Shown here: positions 16,491-27,732 of the stretch, piece by piece
Position numbering within the stretch: the stretch's first letter is position 1
Layout of the letters: each line of letters starts with the position of its first letter
DNA from: Deltaproteobacteria bacterium
Lineage (GTDB): Bacteria > Myxococcota_A > Polyangia > HGW-17
Assembly: GCA_016937155.1 (NCBI GenBank)
Contig: JAFGWM010000031.1
Span: forward strand, 1-64,000
Reading direction: 5' to 3'
Length of the DNA stretch: 64,000 bases
Made by a program: the position numbers and the translations under genes
Notes under the pieces: generated by a model
What the model saw: only the letters and a program-made list of their open reading frames with translations
Told to the model about the DNA's origin: nothing
Databases searched by the model: none

Positions 16491-16511
16491 TTCCGGAGAG
16501 ATGGAAGCACC

Positions 16512-19500
16512 ATGAGTGATCTATTCTTGTATCAGCAGTATGATTATATAATTTTCCTCGCGGGAAGTTTTTTCCTGATTACATCATTTCTGCTTCGTTC
16601 AATGGTTGCAAATTCACAGGAATACCGGATATGGGCTGTGCTTTCCTATACCCTTATGGTTAGGGGTTTCTTTCATATTTTCAAGATGCTTGGGGTAAGT
16701 ACAGGTGAGGTTTTTTTCACCACCATCGGGCTGCTTTTTCAGTATGCTTCATGGGTGCTTTTACTGGAATTCACTCTGCGTTACGGATTGAAGGATAATC
16801 CAAATGAACGCTGGAGGAAAATTCTGTATCCACTGACACTGATACCGTTTATCGGTGTTTTTCACAGCTTTGTGATGATGGAGACTCTTATTATCCTCCT
16901 GGGTGTTTTACTGCTTTTCTTCAGCATGTTGGTGATTATAAGAACCAGGAATTTCAGAATTTTAACACGTTCAGGTCTGGCGATACTCATAACAGCATTT
17001 GTTTTCGCTATTATTTCATCAATTTCTTCGCTTCCGGAAGCCGGTTATTATCCAAATCAGATAATTAATATATCAAAAGTCTGGAAAATTCTTCATTTTC
17101 CACCGGTCACTCTGGAAGCTGTGGGTGGAGCCCTCACGGTATATCTGGGTTTTTTCCTGAGGGTTTATTTCAAGAAAAGAAGATACGGAAAAATTCATAT
17201 TTCCAATTCAACCACATGGGATGTGGCAGTGATGTTTATTCTAGCTGTTTCAATGACCTCAGGGTGGTATGCAGCTGTTGTTATAACGGGAAAAACTGAC
17301 CTGCGGCTGAGACAGGATCTGGCGGTAAGGGCACAGACTGCTGCGGCATCAATCAATAATCTGAGACTTGGTGCTTTGACTGGAAAAAAATCCAGTGAAA
17401 ATAATCCTGATTTTAAAAGAATTAAACATCAACTTGCATCCATCAGGAAAGTGAATACTGATTCCAGGTTTATTTATCTCTGCGGTCTGAAAAACGGTCA
17501 GGTTATTTTCCTTCTGGACAGTGAAAACTCCCGGAGCAGTGATTACTCACCACCAGGGCAGGTTTATACAGAAGCCACCCCTGTCTTGAAGAAGACCTTC
17601 AAGGGTGATACGGTTTACGTTGAAGGTCCTATAGTGGATCGGTGGGGCAGCTGGGTGAGTGCATTTGTTCCTGTGATGGATTCGAAGGGGAAAACAACTG
17701 CTGTTTTAGGGATGGATGTGAGTGCAAATCACTGGGCCGGTGTACTGGCAGAAAGCAGGCTGACAGTCATACTACTGGTTATGCTGGTTAATGTACTGGT
17801 GATGTTTTTTTATTTTGCCTATCAGAAAAGAATTGAAAAAAGCTACGATGAGATAGGTAGAGTGCAGAGAGTGGAAAAATTCAATGAAACTCTTGTAAAA
17901 CTTAATACTGAGGTTTTTTCTGACTTCGAACAGGGTCTGAAAAAATTTATGAATAAAGTGAGTGATGTTATTAATGTCAGGAGAATTTCCTTCTGGAATA
18001 TTTCTAAAAATAATCTCACCAATTTATTTACCTTTCCCTCTGAGGAAGAATCCGAAATCAGGATAAACAGGATTCTGGAACTTTTAAACAGATCATCTGA
18101 TTCTGATTTAATATTCCACGGAAATATAAAAACAGATGATGAAATGAAAGAGCTGTTAAATAAAGATGTTTTTCCTGAGAAAACTCTTGAAGTCTTTATT
18201 TCAGGTATGAAGGTTGACGGGGAAATAAGGACGCTTTTTGTAGTGGAAAATGATGACGGGAATAAAGCCCTTGGAAAAGAGGAAATTGCATTTTTGAAGA
18301 CCGTTCAGGAATCTCTTACTCTTTTGTATGAAAGAATCAGCAGAATAAATACTCAGGGTATGCTTGAAAAAAGCGAAAATCTTCTGAATGCAATCATTGA
18401 GAGTATTCCAAACCCAGTGTTTTTCAAAGACAGTGAAGGAGTTTATCTCAAATGTAATCAGGAATTCGTTGAATATATGGGTGTTCCCAAAGAGGAAATC
18501 ATAGGGAAAACAGTTTTTGATCTTCATCCTGCTGAATATGCCGAAATCTATCAGAAACGTGATATGGAAACCATAAAAAGAGGTGGTACGGATATCTACG
18601 AAATGAGAGTTCTCAAGAAGAAGACAATACCCTGCGATGTCATATTCTATAAACGTGCTGTGGATCTGGGTAATGGAGTAATAAGAGGTCTCGTGTGTGT
18701 TGTAGTTGATATTTCTGAGCGCAAGAAAATTGAAAATGCTCTTATGGAAAGTGAAGCTAAATACCGAACTCTGGTGGAAAACAGTTCTGATATTGTTTAT
18801 TCAATGACTGCTGATGCTCAACTCACATATATTTCAACCGGAATCGAGAGACTTGGCTTTAATGCATCTGATATCGTAGGAAAATCAATGCTGGAATTCA
18901 TCTGGCATGAGGATCAGAAGGAAGTTCTTAAGAAATTTGAAGCTGCAAAGATAAATGGTGTTACAGGAACAGTTGTTTTCAGGGTTATGAACCGTAATGG
19001 TGGTATTTTTTACCTCGAGGAAGCAGGGACTTTTGTTTTGGATGAACAGGGTAATATCGAACAGGTTGTTGGTGTTTTAAGGGATATTACCCAAAGGATT
19101 GAGAGTGAAAAAGCTCTGATGACGGAGAAGGAGAAAACAGAGCATATCAATCAGGAACTTGAAAAATCAATTGAAATATCAAGAGAACTTGCGGCTAAAG
19201 CCAGAGAAGCAAATATGGCAAAGAGTGCATTTCTGGCTAACATGAGCCATGAAATAAGAACACCCATGAATGGTATATTGGGTATGATCAGACTTTTACT
19301 GGGGACAGAGCTTGATAATCAGCAGATTGAATACACTGATATGGTTCGTACCAGTGCTGAAGCTCTTTTAACTATTATTAATGATATTCTGGACTTTTCA
19401 AAAATAGAAGCCGGGAAAATAGTACTGGATAGGGTTGAATTCAATCTGGAAACTGTTATTGATGAACTTTTGGAACTTCTTTCCATTAGGGCTTATGAAA

Positions 19501-21053
19501 AAAATCTTGAAATAACAGCATTTATTGATCCCGATATAAAATATAATCTAAAAGGTGATCCCGGAAGACTGAGGCAGATAATTACAAATCTTGTGGGTAA
19601 TGCCATTAAGTTCACCCATCATGGTGAAGTCAGTGTGAAAGTTCAGCAGCAGAAAATACAGAATAACAAGGTTGTTTTATTATTCTCAATTTCCGATACC
19701 GGAATTGGAATTGAAAAATCTAAAATACATCATCTTTTCCAGCCGTTCACACAGGTTGATTCATCCACAACCAGAAAGTATGGAGGAACTGGTCTTGGAC
19801 TTTCTATTTCCAGACATCTAGTGGAAATGATGAACGGACGGATATGGATTGAATCCGAAGAAGGAAGTGGTTCAACTTTCTTTTTCACATCGGAGTTTGA
19901 AATATGTGAATCAGAAGTAAGTTGGGGAATTCATAAGGGAAATGTTCTTGTTATCGACAGGAATCTTCCATCACTAAAAATGATTTCTGAAAAACTTGCG
20001 GCACTGGGCTTTGATGTTGAAACGGTACTGCTGGATCTCTATGATTCAAATCATCCCGATGATCTTAAGATAACAAATAAATTCAGAAGAATATTTATTG
20101 ATTCGGAAATTCTCGAAAATATTTCCGATGAGATTTTTCCCGAGGGAATCAGGCCGGTAAATGTTATTCCTGTCTGTTATCCGGGGGATGAACTGGGGAA
20201 AAAGGTTCTCAATTATCACCACAGAATATGGAGACCGGTTAAAACAGCTGATCTTGTAAAAATATTTGAAGAAAGCGTAAGATTATTACCATCGGGCCCC
20301 CCAAGGGAGAATGTTTCCGAATCCAGTTTTACAGGAAAAGTTCTGGTAGCTGAAGATAATGCCATTAACCAGAAAGTCGCTGTGAAATTCCTGGAAAAAG
20401 CTGGATGCATTGTGGATGTTGCATCAAATGGACTGGATGCTGTGCTAGCTGTGAACACCGGTGAGTATGATATTGTTTTTATGGATGTTCAGATGCCTAA
20501 AATGGATGGATTTGAAGCAACCAGGATGATAAGGGAAAGTTCTATACGTTCGATGAATAATTCCATACCCATTATTGCAATGACCGCACATGCTCTACCT
20601 AGTGACCGTGAAAGATGTATCAGGGCAGGTATGGATGATTATATTTCAAAGCCTCTTAATCCCAAAGCACTTGAGAAACTTTTACAAAAGTGGATGGGAA
20701 AAGAAATCAGAAAAAAAGCCAGAAAAACATATATTTCAAGAGCCATTGATACCAAAAATATAAAACCGGAAGAAATTGAGTACCTCAGGAAAAACTGCAG
20801 TGAATTTTCTGATAACATGCTGGAAAAACTGAAACATCTCGAAATTGCATTGAAAACAGAAAACAGTCAGGAAATCAGAAAAATTCTGTCTGACATGAGG
20901 GATTTATGTAGCATTATGAGAGCAGTTCAACTCACAGCCATAATTGATGATTTCATGGAACTGCCTGTATTTTCAGATCGAAGGGGTGAACTTGATCTGG
21001 AGACTCTCAAAGCCGCCCTTTCCAGCTATGTTACAACCTGTGAGAGACTTTGA
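16512..21053 (+). CDS. Hybrid sensor histidine kinase: membrane sensor, GAF, two PAS, kinase core, two receivers
   Basis: A 1513-residue membrane protein. Residues 1-220 hold about seven hydrophobic segments. Another segment near 240 and one near 420 flank an extracytoplasmic domain that looks like a double-Cache sensor ([20 protein letters not shown]). A GAF-like domain (440-610) and two PAS domains (from about 622 and 749) follow. HisKA has its phospho-acceptor His in [14 protein letters not shown] near 912. The ATPase domain shows the N box (LVGNAIKF), DTGIGIE and [11 protein letters not shown] first receiver (about 1141-1255) is degenerate. A second (1273-1395) is intact, with [16 protein letters not shown] and a KP switch lysine (ISKPLNP). 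The last 100 residues resemble an Hpt helix bundle, but where Hpt domains have the histidine this protein reads [10 protein letters not shown]. The output partner is not encoded nearby. Confidence 0.92.
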   Translation: MSDLFLYQQYDYIIFLAGSFFLITSFLLRSMVANSQEYRIWAVLSYTLMVRGFFHIFKMLGVSTGEVFFTTIGLLFQYASWVLLLEFTLRYGLKDNPNERWRKILYPLTLIPFIGVFHSFVMMETLIILLGVLLLFFSMLVIIRTRNFRILTRSGLAILITAFVFAIISSISSLPEAGYYPNQIINISKVWKILHFPPVTLEAVGGALTVYLGFFLRVYFKKRRYGKIHISNSTTWDVAVMFILAVSMTSGWYAAVVITGKTDLRLRQDLAVRAQTAAASINNLRLGALTGKKSSENNPDFKRIKHQLASIRKVNTDSRFIYLCGLKNGQVIFLLDSENSRSSDYSPPGQVYTEATPVLKKTFKGDTVYVEGPIVDRWGSWVSAFVPVMDSKGKTTAVLGMDVSANHWAGVLAESRLTVILLVMLVNVLVMFFYFAYQKRIEKSYDEIGRVQRVEKFNETLVKLNTEVFSDFEQGLKKFMNKVSDVINVRRISFWNISKNNLTNLFTFPSEEESEIRINRILELLNRSSDSDLIFHGNIKTDDEMKELLNKDVFPEKTLEVFISGMKVDGEIRTLFVVENDDGNKALGKEEIAFLKTVQESLTLLYERISRINTQGMLEKSENLLNAIIESIPNPVFFKDSEGVYLKCNQEFVEYMGVPKEEIIGKTVFDLHPAEYAEIYQKRDMETIKRGGTDIYEMRVLKKKTIPCDVIFYKRAVDLGNGVIRGLVCVVVDISERKKIENALMESEAKYRTLVENSSDIVYSMTADAQLTYISTGIERLGFNASDIVGKSMLEFIWHEDQKEVLKKFEAAKINGVTGTVVFRVMNRNGGIFYLEEAGTFVLDEQGNIEQVVGVLRDITQRIESEKALMTEKEKTEHINQELEKSIEISRELAAKAREANMAKSAFLANMSHEIRTPMNGILGMIRLLLGTELDNQQIEYTDMVRTSAEALLTIINDILDFSKIEAGKIVLDRVEFNLETVIDELLELLSIRAYEKNLEITAFIDPDIKYNLKGDPGRLRQIITNLVGNAIKFTHHGEVSVKVQQQKIQNNKVVLLFSISDTGIGIEKSKIHHLFQPFTQVDSSTTRKYGGTGLGLSISRHLVEMMNGRIWIESEEGSGSTFFFTSEFEICESEVSWGIHKGNVLVIDRNLPSLKMISEKLAALGFDVETVLLDLYDSNHPDDLKITNKFRRIFIDSEILENISDEIFPEGIRPVNVIPVCYPGDELGKKVLNYHHRIWRPVKTADLVKIFEESVRLLPSGPPRENVSESSFTGKVLVAEDNAINQKVAVKFLEKAGCIVDVASNGLDAVLAVNTGEYDIVFMDVQMPKMDGFEATRMIRESSIRSMNNSIPIIAMTAHALPSDRERCIRAGMDDYISKPLNPKALEKLLQKWMGKEIRKKARKTYISRAIDTKNIKPEEIEYLRKNCSEFSDNMLEKLKHLEIALKTENSQEIRKILSDMRDLCSIMRAVQLTAIIDDFMELPVFSDRRGELDLETLKAALSSYVTTCERL

Positions 21054-21072
21054 ATTCAGTGGAGGTGTTTTC

Positions 21073-22743
21073 TCAGTTGGATACAAGTTTCAGATTTTTT
21101 CCATCGTAATAGTATGTTCTGCAGCTTGAAATTATTTTTCCTGATGGATCATAATAATTTCCAAGTCCCGGTCCTGCACTGATGGATTTCAGTCCGTTGA
21201 TAACGCTCTCATGGGTGAATTTCCCCTGTTTCAGCATAAAATGAATATTCTGAAGGAAATTAAATGTTTCAATAGCAATTGAAAGTATATTTTTTACTCC
21301 CAGAGCAGTCATTTCTTCTGTGAACACGGTATCCATATTGTTTATTGCCGCACTTGAAAACACCGGTGAAAACAATCCTCCAGTGAGATATCGTCCGCTT
21401 CTGTCAAATACACCCTGATCCAGAGCTTCTGCAGTTGCCAGTATGAGCATTCCCTTTGAATTTTTAAGTGGTCCGGGAAAATGGCCGCTGGCTGCCAGAA
21501 CTTTAGCAATAGTTTCAACTCTTGTGGCTTTATCAGGAATAAATATGGCATCCACATCTGGAATTTTCAGTTTTGATGGTATTGAAGAAATGCTGTATTT
21601 CTTTGAAAATAGCTGTTTCAGTTTTTTCTTTCTGAGTGACTCTTCAAATTCCTTCGCGAATTCCTTTCCGAAGCTGTTATCGGGATGAAGAACCCCAAAA
21701 GTTTTTGCACCTCTGAACCGGGCTGCACTGATAAGATTTTCCACTCTGGTGCTTTTTTCAGGTTCACCGTAAAAAACAGTTTTTCCCGTTTGAAGTTTTG
21801 TATCGAATGAACTGAGGGGATAAAAAAATGATAATCCTGATACATTTTCCTTCATCAGCGCAGTGAAGGTATCTTTCCTCGGAGGAGCTATCACCATGAA
21901 GCTTCGATCTGATATCATCACTTTTTCCTTAAAAATCCTGAGAGTTTTTGAAGGAGATGAGGCAGTGTCATGAACAATAATTTCCAGAGCAGGGAAGAGT
22001 TTTTTTGCGATAAGGATGGAATACATTATCTGTTTTCCGAGAATACTCCACGGGCCACTCAGGGGAATCATAGCTGAAATTCTCCATGGATATGGATTTT
22101 CAGTTAATAAATCCCTGCAGCAACTGTTGTTTGAAAGATTTTTCATTTCCAGTTCATCTGCAGCAAGCCATTTGGTTTTTCCCATTACAGAATCGAATCG
22201 CTTATGTAAAAGCATCAGAGCTTTGACAATCCCCTTGAATTTGTGGTTTTTATCAATCACTGTGATATGAGTGTTAATCCACTCCCGGATATACTTTCCG
22301 GTAGGATTTTTCATCTCAGCTGGATATAAGTTTTCGAGAAATCTGACAAATGCATTAGGTGCACATTTTTTTGTATCCCGGATATCCAGTACATTTTTTA
22401 AATTCGAACTGAATACGTCCTTTTCCATAGTTGTGTTGTAAAAAACCGAAGAATAAACCTTTAATAATGTTACAGGATTAATTCCTTTGATATTAAGCAT
22501 TTTTGATGCATCAGAAAAATCAGGGTTACTGCACATTTTATGGAAAAGTGTATATGCTGTCGCGTTTGAAACTTCCCGGGGTGTTCCACCCATTGCTTCC
22601 TTGAGATATTCATCTCCGGATTTTTCTTCATCGAGTGCATAACTGTATGATGCCTTGAGAATTTTAATCCAGGATGGAGAAAGTGATTTTACTTCCACCT
22701 TTGATGGAGTGGAAAAAAGCAAAAGGAAAATTGTGAAAAGCAT
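21073..22743 (-). CDS. Periplasmic-binding-protein-like (type I fold) protein with N-terminal extension
   Basis: 556 residues beginning with a short hydrophobic signal (LFTIFLLLF). Residues about 200-556 follow the type I periplasmic-binding pattern of LivK/LpoA-like proteins. RISAMIPLSGPWSILGKQI opens the first lobe, and FGVLHPDNSFGKEFAKEFEE marks the hinge region. DVDAIFIPDKATRVETIA comes next, and the protein ends with GPGLGNYYDPSGKI and a FYDG-like turn. The first 190 residues are helical and unassigned, recalling the two-part build of LpoA/penicillin-binding-protein activators, but I see no direct proof of that role. No transporter genes are beside it. It follows tyrS by 24 bp on the same strand and converges on the hybrid kinase gene, which also carries an extracytoplasmic sensor. 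The start codon has only a weak ribosome site. Confidence 0.8.
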   Translation of the reverse strand: MLFTIFLLLFSTPSKVEVKSLSPSWIKILKASYSYALDEEKSGDEYLKEAMGGTPREVSNATAYTLFHKMCSNPDFSDASKMLNIKGINPVTLLKVYSSVFYNTTMEKDVFSSNLKNVLDIRDTKKCAPNAFVRFLENLYPAEMKNPTGKYIREWINTHITVIDKNHKFKGIVKALMLLHKRFDSVMGKTKWLAADELEMKNLSNNSCCRDLLTENPYPWRISAMIPLSGPWSILGKQIMYSILIAKKLFPALEIIVHDTASSPSKTLRIFKEKVMISDRSFMVIAPPRKDTFTALMKENVSGLSFFYPLSSFDTKLQTGKTVFYGEPEKSTRVENLISAARFRGAKTFGVLHPDNSFGKEFAKEFEESLRKKKLKQLFSKKYSISSIPSKLKIPDVDAIFIPDKATRVETIAKVLAASGHFPGPLKNSKGMLILATAEALDQGVFDRSGRYLTGGLFSPVFSSAAINNMDTVFTEEMTALGVKNILSIAIETFNFLQNIHFMLKQGKFTHESVINGLKSISAGPGLGNYYDPSGKIISSCRTYYYDGKNLKLVSN

Positions 22744-22767
22744 TTAAAACATCCGTTCTTTCAGAGG

Positions 22768-24042
22768 TCAGATTATTTTAACAAGGTGATATCTTTTTTT
22801 GCCACTGCGTAAAACCAGGAATTTCCCTCCGAGAAAATCATCAGTGCTGATAGTGTAGTTCTCATCACTGAGGCGGTTGTTGTTAAGGTAAATTCCACCA
22901 CCTTTTATAAGCCTTCTTGCTTCGCCCTTGCTTTTACACAAAGTAACAGCCATGAGGTCAACCACGGCCATGGAGTTGATTTCTGAAGAATTCATCTGAG
23001 TTGAATCTATATCAGAAAATACTGCTTCAAGTTCGGCGATTGTAAGTCCTGTGAGATCCCCTCCAAAAAATGCCTGCGTTGCTCTGACGGCACTTTCAAC
23101 ACCCTCGGTTCCATGAACAAGTTGAGTCATCTCTTCAGCTAGTTTTTTTGCTGCGATTCTGTGCTGGGGAGCTTCCAGATGCTGTTTTTCCAGATCATTT
23201 ACTTCATCAAGGGAAAGGAAGGTGAATTCCTTAAGATAATTTATTACATCATTGTCCTCAGTCCTGAGCCAGAATTGATAAAAATGATATGGACTGGTTC
23301 GTTCAGGACACAGCCATACAGTACCTGATTCGGTTTTCCCGAATTTTGTCCCTGAGGATGTTGTAACCAGTGGAATAGTAAGACCATGGAGTTGAAGACC
23401 ATTTTTTCTTCTGGCCAGATCTATACCTGCTGTGATGTTTCCCCACTGATCACTTCCCCCGATCTGAAGAGTACAGTTGTGATTCTGGGCAAGATAAAGG
23501 AAATCATATGCCTGAAGCAGTTGATAAGTGAACTCAGTAAATGAAATACCCTGTTCACGGTTTTCCAGTCTCTGTCTGACACTATCCTTGGCAATCATGG
23601 CATTTACACTGAAGTGTTTTCCTGTATCTCTGAGAAATTCAATAAAATTTAATTTGCCGAGCCACTGAGCATTATTCACAACAACAGCACCGTTTTTCGG
23701 ATCGTCAAAATCAAGAAATTTCATTGCCTGAGCTTTAATTCCCTGAACATTTTCCTCAAGGGTTTTTTCATCCAGAAGTTTTCTTTCGGCACTTTTTCCG
23801 GAAGGATCGCCAATCATTCCGGTTCCACCACCAACAACCAGTACAGGACGGTGTCCATGGTTCTGAAGACGTTTCATGGTGATCAACTGAAGGAGTGATC
23901 CCACATGAAGGGATGATGCTGTAGGGTCAAATCCGATATAGAATGTAACGGGTTTATTATCTTCCAGATGTTTTATAAGATTTTCCTCATCAGTCGAGTG
24001 ATGATAAAGATTTCTGGATTTAAGCTCCTGTAAAAGATTCAT
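22768..24042 (-). CDS. tyrS: Tyrosyl-tRNA synthetase
   Basis: A 424-residue class I synthetase that charges tRNA-Tyr. The HIGH-type signature is in DPTASSLHVGSLL near residue 45. The tyrosine-binding region YQLLQAYDFLYL and GGSDQWGNI follow, and the KMSKS-type loop is KFGKTESGT near 230. The C-terminal S4 RNA-binding domain covers the last 65 residues (CKSKGEARRLIKGGGIYLNN). Size and motifs are typical of bacterial TyrRS of the long type. The start has GGAG nine bases upstream. It sits within a same-strand run of five genes with gaps of 15-32 bp, the neighbours being an ATPase/TPR protein upstream and a binding-protein-like gene downstream, an unusual setting for a translation gene. Confidence 0.97.
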   Translation of the reverse strand: MNLLQELKSRNLYHHSTDEENLIKHLEDNKPVTFYIGFDPTASSLHVGSLLQLITMKRLQNHGHRPVLVVGGGTGMIGDPSGKSAERKLLDEKTLEENVQGIKAQAMKFLDFDDPKNGAVVVNNAQWLGKLNFIEFLRDTGKHFSVNAMIAKDSVRQRLENREQGISFTEFTYQLLQAYDFLYLAQNHNCTLQIGGSDQWGNITAGIDLARRKNGLQLHGLTIPLVTTSSGTKFGKTESGTVWLCPERTSPYHFYQFWLRTEDNDVINYLKEFTFLSLDEVNDLEKQHLEAPQHRIAAKKLAEEMTQLVHGTEGVESAVRATQAFFGGDLTGLTIAELEAVFSDIDSTQMNSSEINSMAVVDLMAVTLCKSKGEARRLIKGGGIYLNNNRLSDENYTISTDDFLGGKFLVLRSGKKRYHLVKII

Positions 24043-24074
24043 TTAATTTCTCCACTGAAAATTAAAGGGGATTT

Positions 24075-26906
24075 TTAATTCTCATCTTCCCCTTTGAGAG
24101 TTGCGATAAGATTTTTGACTTCTTCAAGTTCCTTTACACCCAGAGGTCCAAGTATAACTTTCGCCTCCGCCAGAGATTCAAGAGCAGATTTTTCATCTCC
24201 GGCCTCCACGAGGAATTCAGCATATCTTTTGAGGCCTTTTCCTGTTTCACGCTGATGGCCAAGAAGCTTGAAAAGATCAATACCCTGCTGGAAATGACTT
24301 TTAGCTTCCTGAACCTGGGCAGGATCGTCGGAACTGAAAACTGTTCCTGAAAGTACCTCAGCTAAAGTCATTGCTGCTCTGGCTTTGAACTCCAGTATAT
24401 CGAGTTCCTTGGCCAGAGAAAGTGCTTCCTGTGCATAATCAAGAGCTACATCATGTTTACCCATCTTCTGGAAAACGAGACTCAGATTTCGTTTTGCATC
24501 AAAAAGCACCCGTTTTTCATGCATATCTTCAGCTAATTCGATAGCCCTTTCCAGTTTTGCACTTGATTCACTGAACCTTCCCAGTTTAAATAGTGCTTCA
24601 CCCATGTTGTTCTGAAGTTTGGCTTCCATGGGTCCATAACCGATATTCTGTGCAATATTCAGTCCTTTTTTCCACTCTTCAAGGGCTTCTTCTGTGTGTC
24701 CCTGATGGAAATACAATATACCCAGAGAATTAAGTGCCCGGCAGACAGTGCTTTCATCACTTATCTGTCTTGAAATATTCAATCCTTCAAAGAAACATGA
24801 TGCGGCTTCGTTGAAAAGTCCGCGATCCATTTCAATATAACCAATGTTGATAAGTGCAACAGCTACACTTCTATTGTCACCAAGGGAACGACGGATTTCA
24901 AGTGCATGTCCGCAGTACTGCATCGCCTGCTCATTCTCACCCAGAGCGTGGAGAACCTGACCTATGTCATCCTTGGAACCCGCCACACCCCTCATGTCAT
25001 TTGCAGTCTCGAAAAGTTCCAGTCCTTTTTTAAGGTATTCAAGGGAAAGGGAAAGTTGCCCCTGCTGTCTGTACAGTCTTCCCATTTTGTTGAAAGCAAC
25101 GCCACCCTTTGAACGACTTGCATTTATCCAACTGAGACGAAGCATTTTCTCATAGCAGGCAAGAGATTTTTCAAACAGACCCTTTATCTCGTAAATATTT
25201 CCAAGATCGTGCCACATAAGTATTCGCTGGGCGGTGTTTGAAGTTTCCTGAACAGCAATGGCCTTTATGTAAAGTCTTATTGCTCTGTCATTGTTAAAAT
25301 GCGCTCTGCTTATTTCAGCTGCCTCACGATATTTTTCACCGGCTTTTTCACTGGAACCGGCCAGCTCAAGATGTCGGGCCACTTCTTCTGAAAGTTCGCT
25401 GGTGGGATCGTGCAAATGGAGTTCCAGCCATTCAGCTGCCTGAAAATGGAACAGTCTTCTCTGTGCCAGTGGCATTGCCTCATAAACGATGTTCCAAATG
25501 GGGGGATACTTGAATCTGTACTGTTTTTCACCCGGTAGAATACTTGATTTCAATGGCTCGATGAATCCTCTGACTCTATGTCTTTCGAGGCCGGAAATAA
25601 CCAGATTATTGGTAAAATCCGCACTGTTTGTAATTGATTCAAGGGACGGTCCATCGGGGTCCTCTTTTATATCATCACTGAAAAGAGCCCTTCTTACCTG
25701 AGCAATAACTCCATCCTGCCAGAAATTCTCCCCGAATATTGCGGCTCTGTTGAGCAGATCTCTGTCTCCATGGGGAAGCAGATAAATTCTGGATTTAAGG
25801 ATTCCCTCAAGAGATCTTGGTATTTCAGTTGTGGAGAGCTTTGACAGAAGTACTCTCCACGGTGATTTTTTCATATCTATTATTCCACTTTCAACCAGAA
25901 ATCTTGCAAATTCCTCTATCGTTCTCGGTGAACGGTCAATATGTTCTTCAAGATGTCCCTGAATACTTTTGGGTACCTTATCAAGTTGCGGTACAAGGTT
26001 GGAGAACAGTTTCTCTGCATCAAGGGGTTCCAGAGGAGGAAGTTTAAGTCGAAGTGTGGCATATTCACCGTTGGCCCAGTGAGGATATCTGGTGAACATG
26101 GTATCTCTGCCGGCGGTGAGGATCATAACCTGCTGCCTGATAAGACCAGCAGCAAGGTAATGTATCAGATTAACGGTTTCCGGTTCAGCTCTGTCAATGG
26201 CATCTATTATAAGAACAAGTGTTTTGTTTTCTGAGATACCGCTGAGAAGCCGTCTTACAGCAATGAACATTCTCAGTTCCATCTGTGATGGATTTCTAAG
26301 GAGAGGTTCGATAACCTGAGATTCTATTTCAAAACCCAGAAACTGTGCAAGAAGATGAGATGTTTCATTTAGCTGGGATGAACTGATGAAATCCTTTATT
26401 TTTTCTTCAATTTTCTCTATTACATCGGTTTGACTGTACATAGAGGTTGAGCCAAATATGAAGCTGTAAACAGCCTGACCCAGAGCACCAAAAGGAATAG
26501 TGGCGCTGGTGCGTCCCTCTCCCTTCAGTATGATGATATCATCTGACATGTGTCTTTGGTGAAATTCGTTTATCACCCGGCTCTTTCCTATACCAACAGG
26601 ACCATATACAGTTACAAAAGCAAGTCTCTGATTGAGTTTTACTCTCGAAAGCTCCTCTTCAATACGGGAGAGATCATCGGTGCGACCGACAAATTCTATC
26701 GAGGGTGAAATTTCAAATAACCCGTCATCTTCACCATCATCAAAAGGAGAAGCCGGTGAATCCTCTGATGGAGTGGAAAATGGTGAGTCCACATTTTCCC
26801 CTGAGAGAATTACCGTATGCGTTGTCCCGGTCAACTGGAATCCGCACACTGAGCAGGCATCATCCTTGGTATCAAGAATTGGTACTCCACACCTTGGGCA
26901 TTTCAT
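24075..26906 (-). CDS. Zinc-ribbon / AAA-type ATPase / TPR protein
   Basis: A 943-residue cytoplasmic protein. The N-terminus is a zinc ribbon (CPRC...CSVC, residues 3-22), followed by a Ser/Asp-rich linker. An AAA_16-like ATPase begins near residue 70: FVGRTDDLSRIEE, Walker A in YGPVGIGKSR, Walker B in LVLIIDAIDRAE. After a helical region (to about 510) come roughly ten tetratricopeptide repeats, with motifs such as AFNKMGRLYRQQGQ, ALINIGYIEMDRG and LNSLGILYFHQGH. Similar ATPase-TPR scaffolds occur in signal-transduction proteins (STAND-like ATPases, guide proteins of some Ser/Thr kinases), but here there is no DNA-binding, kinase or cyclase domain. The TPRs suggest a protein partner. AAGGAG stands before the start. 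The partner and the signal are unknown. Confidence 0.88.
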   Translation of the reverse strand: MKCPRCGVPILDTKDDACSVCGFQLTGTTHTVILSGENVDSPFSTPSEDSPASPFDDGEDDGLFEISPSIEFVGRTDDLSRIEEELSRVKLNQRLAFVTVYGPVGIGKSRVINEFHQRHMSDDIIILKGEGRTSATIPFGALGQAVYSFIFGSTSMYSQTDVIEKIEEKIKDFISSSQLNETSHLLAQFLGFEIESQVIEPLLRNPSQMELRMFIAVRRLLSGISENKTLVLIIDAIDRAEPETVNLIHYLAAGLIRQQVMILTAGRDTMFTRYPHWANGEYATLRLKLPPLEPLDAEKLFSNLVPQLDKVPKSIQGHLEEHIDRSPRTIEEFARFLVESGIIDMKKSPWRVLLSKLSTTEIPRSLEGILKSRIYLLPHGDRDLLNRAAIFGENFWQDGVIAQVRRALFSDDIKEDPDGPSLESITNSADFTNNLVISGLERHRVRGFIEPLKSSILPGEKQYRFKYPPIWNIVYEAMPLAQRRLFHFQAAEWLELHLHDPTSELSEEVARHLELAGSSEKAGEKYREAAEISRAHFNNDRAIRLYIKAIAVQETSNTAQRILMWHDLGNIYEIKGLFEKSLACYEKMLRLSWINASRSKGGVAFNKMGRLYRQQGQLSLSLEYLKKGLELFETANDMRGVAGSKDDIGQVLHALGENEQAMQYCGHALEIRRSLGDNRSVAVALINIGYIEMDRGLFNEAASCFFEGLNISRQISDESTVCRALNSLGILYFHQGHTEEALEEWKKGLNIAQNIGYGPMEAKLQNNMGEALFKLGRFSESSAKLERAIELAEDMHEKRVLFDAKRNLSLVFQKMGKHDVALDYAQEALSLAKELDILEFKARAAMTLAEVLSGTVFSSDDPAQVQEAKSHFQQGIDLFKLLGHQRETGKGLKRYAEFLVEAGDEKSALESLAEAKVILGPLGVKELEEVKNLIATLKGEDEN

Positions 26907-26921
26907 ATTATTAACTCCTTA

Positions 26922-27713
26922 TTAAAGGTTCCTGCACCATTTTAATGCGTTTTTTCGTTTTTCAAGGCCATCTTTAATCTGCTGTAAAGTTGGTTCACTG
27001 TTTCTTTCTGATGGATAGAAATGTTCAATGGAACCGAATTCGATAACAGGATCTCCTCTTTCAATATTCTCACAGTTGAGGAGTTTAATGCTTCGGACTA
27101 TCCGGGGAATGCTTTCAATTGACCAACTGTTGGTGTCATGCATCAATACAATTCCACCACCGAATCTGAAAATATCACCTATAACGTATCTCCAGTTTTT
27201 GCTTACATGTCTTTTGAAGGGATCTTCACTGTCAAGATTCCACATCACCACAAGATATCCATTTTCTCTGAGTACAGATCTCGAATACGATGTCATCTGT
27301 CCGAAAGGTGGTCTGTAGAGAAAGGAATTTGTTCCTGTATAACGTTTTATATATTTATGGGTATTGAGAATCTGGCGTTTTTGTTTGTCAGTGGAGATTT
27401 TAGACATCATGGGGTGATTCCATGTGTGATTTCCCAGATAGTGTCCTCTTTTTACAATTTCACGGATAACCACACGATTTTTAACCGCAGTGGGATTTTT
27501 CCCGGCAAATCGTATTCCATTTACAAAAAAGGCTCCCTTTATTCCATATTCATCGAGATAATCAAGAAGCAGAGGAGTTGTTCTGAAGTCAGGGCCGTCA
27601 TCGAAGGTGAAAAGCACCTGCCTGCCTTCGGATTCAGATCCGCTGATGGAAACTCCCGGTTTATAGGATAGATTCTGTGAAGTAAGTATCAAGGAAACAA
27701 TAAAAAAAAACAT
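26922..27713 (-). CDS. Polysaccharide deacetylase (NodB-type), secreted
   Basis: A 263-residue carbohydrate esterase family 4 protein with an N-terminal hydrophobic signal. The NodB fold motifs are present. LFTFDDGPDFRTT holds the catalytic Asp and metal Asp, and LGNHTWNHPMMS carries the two metal-binding His. The segment FLYRPPFGQMT and a late LMHDTNSWS supply the remaining active-site residues. Such enzymes remove acetyl groups from peptidoglycan or other cell-surface polymers; the exact substrate is not visible. Codons 2-4 are a run of nine T, a possible slippage point at the very start. The ribosome site is weak, but the gene starts 19 bp after the cheX stop and ends 15 bp before the next start, so it likely depends on coupling within the operon. 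Confidence 0.92.
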   Translation of the reverse strand: MFFFIVSLILTSQNLSYKPGVSISGSESEGRQVLFTFDDGPDFRTTPLLLDYLDEYGIKGAFFVNGIRFAGKNPTAVKNRVVIREIVKRGHYLGNHTWNHPMMSKISTDKQKRQILNTHKYIKRYTGTNSFLYRPPFGQMTSYSRSVLRENGYLVVMWNLDSEDPFKRHVSKNWRYVIGDIFRFGGGIVLMHDTNSWSIESIPRIVRSIKLLNCENIERGDPVIEFGSIEHFYPSERNSEPTLQQIKDGLEKRKNALKWCRNL

Positions 27714-27732
27714 TTGAACAAATATCCGTGGT

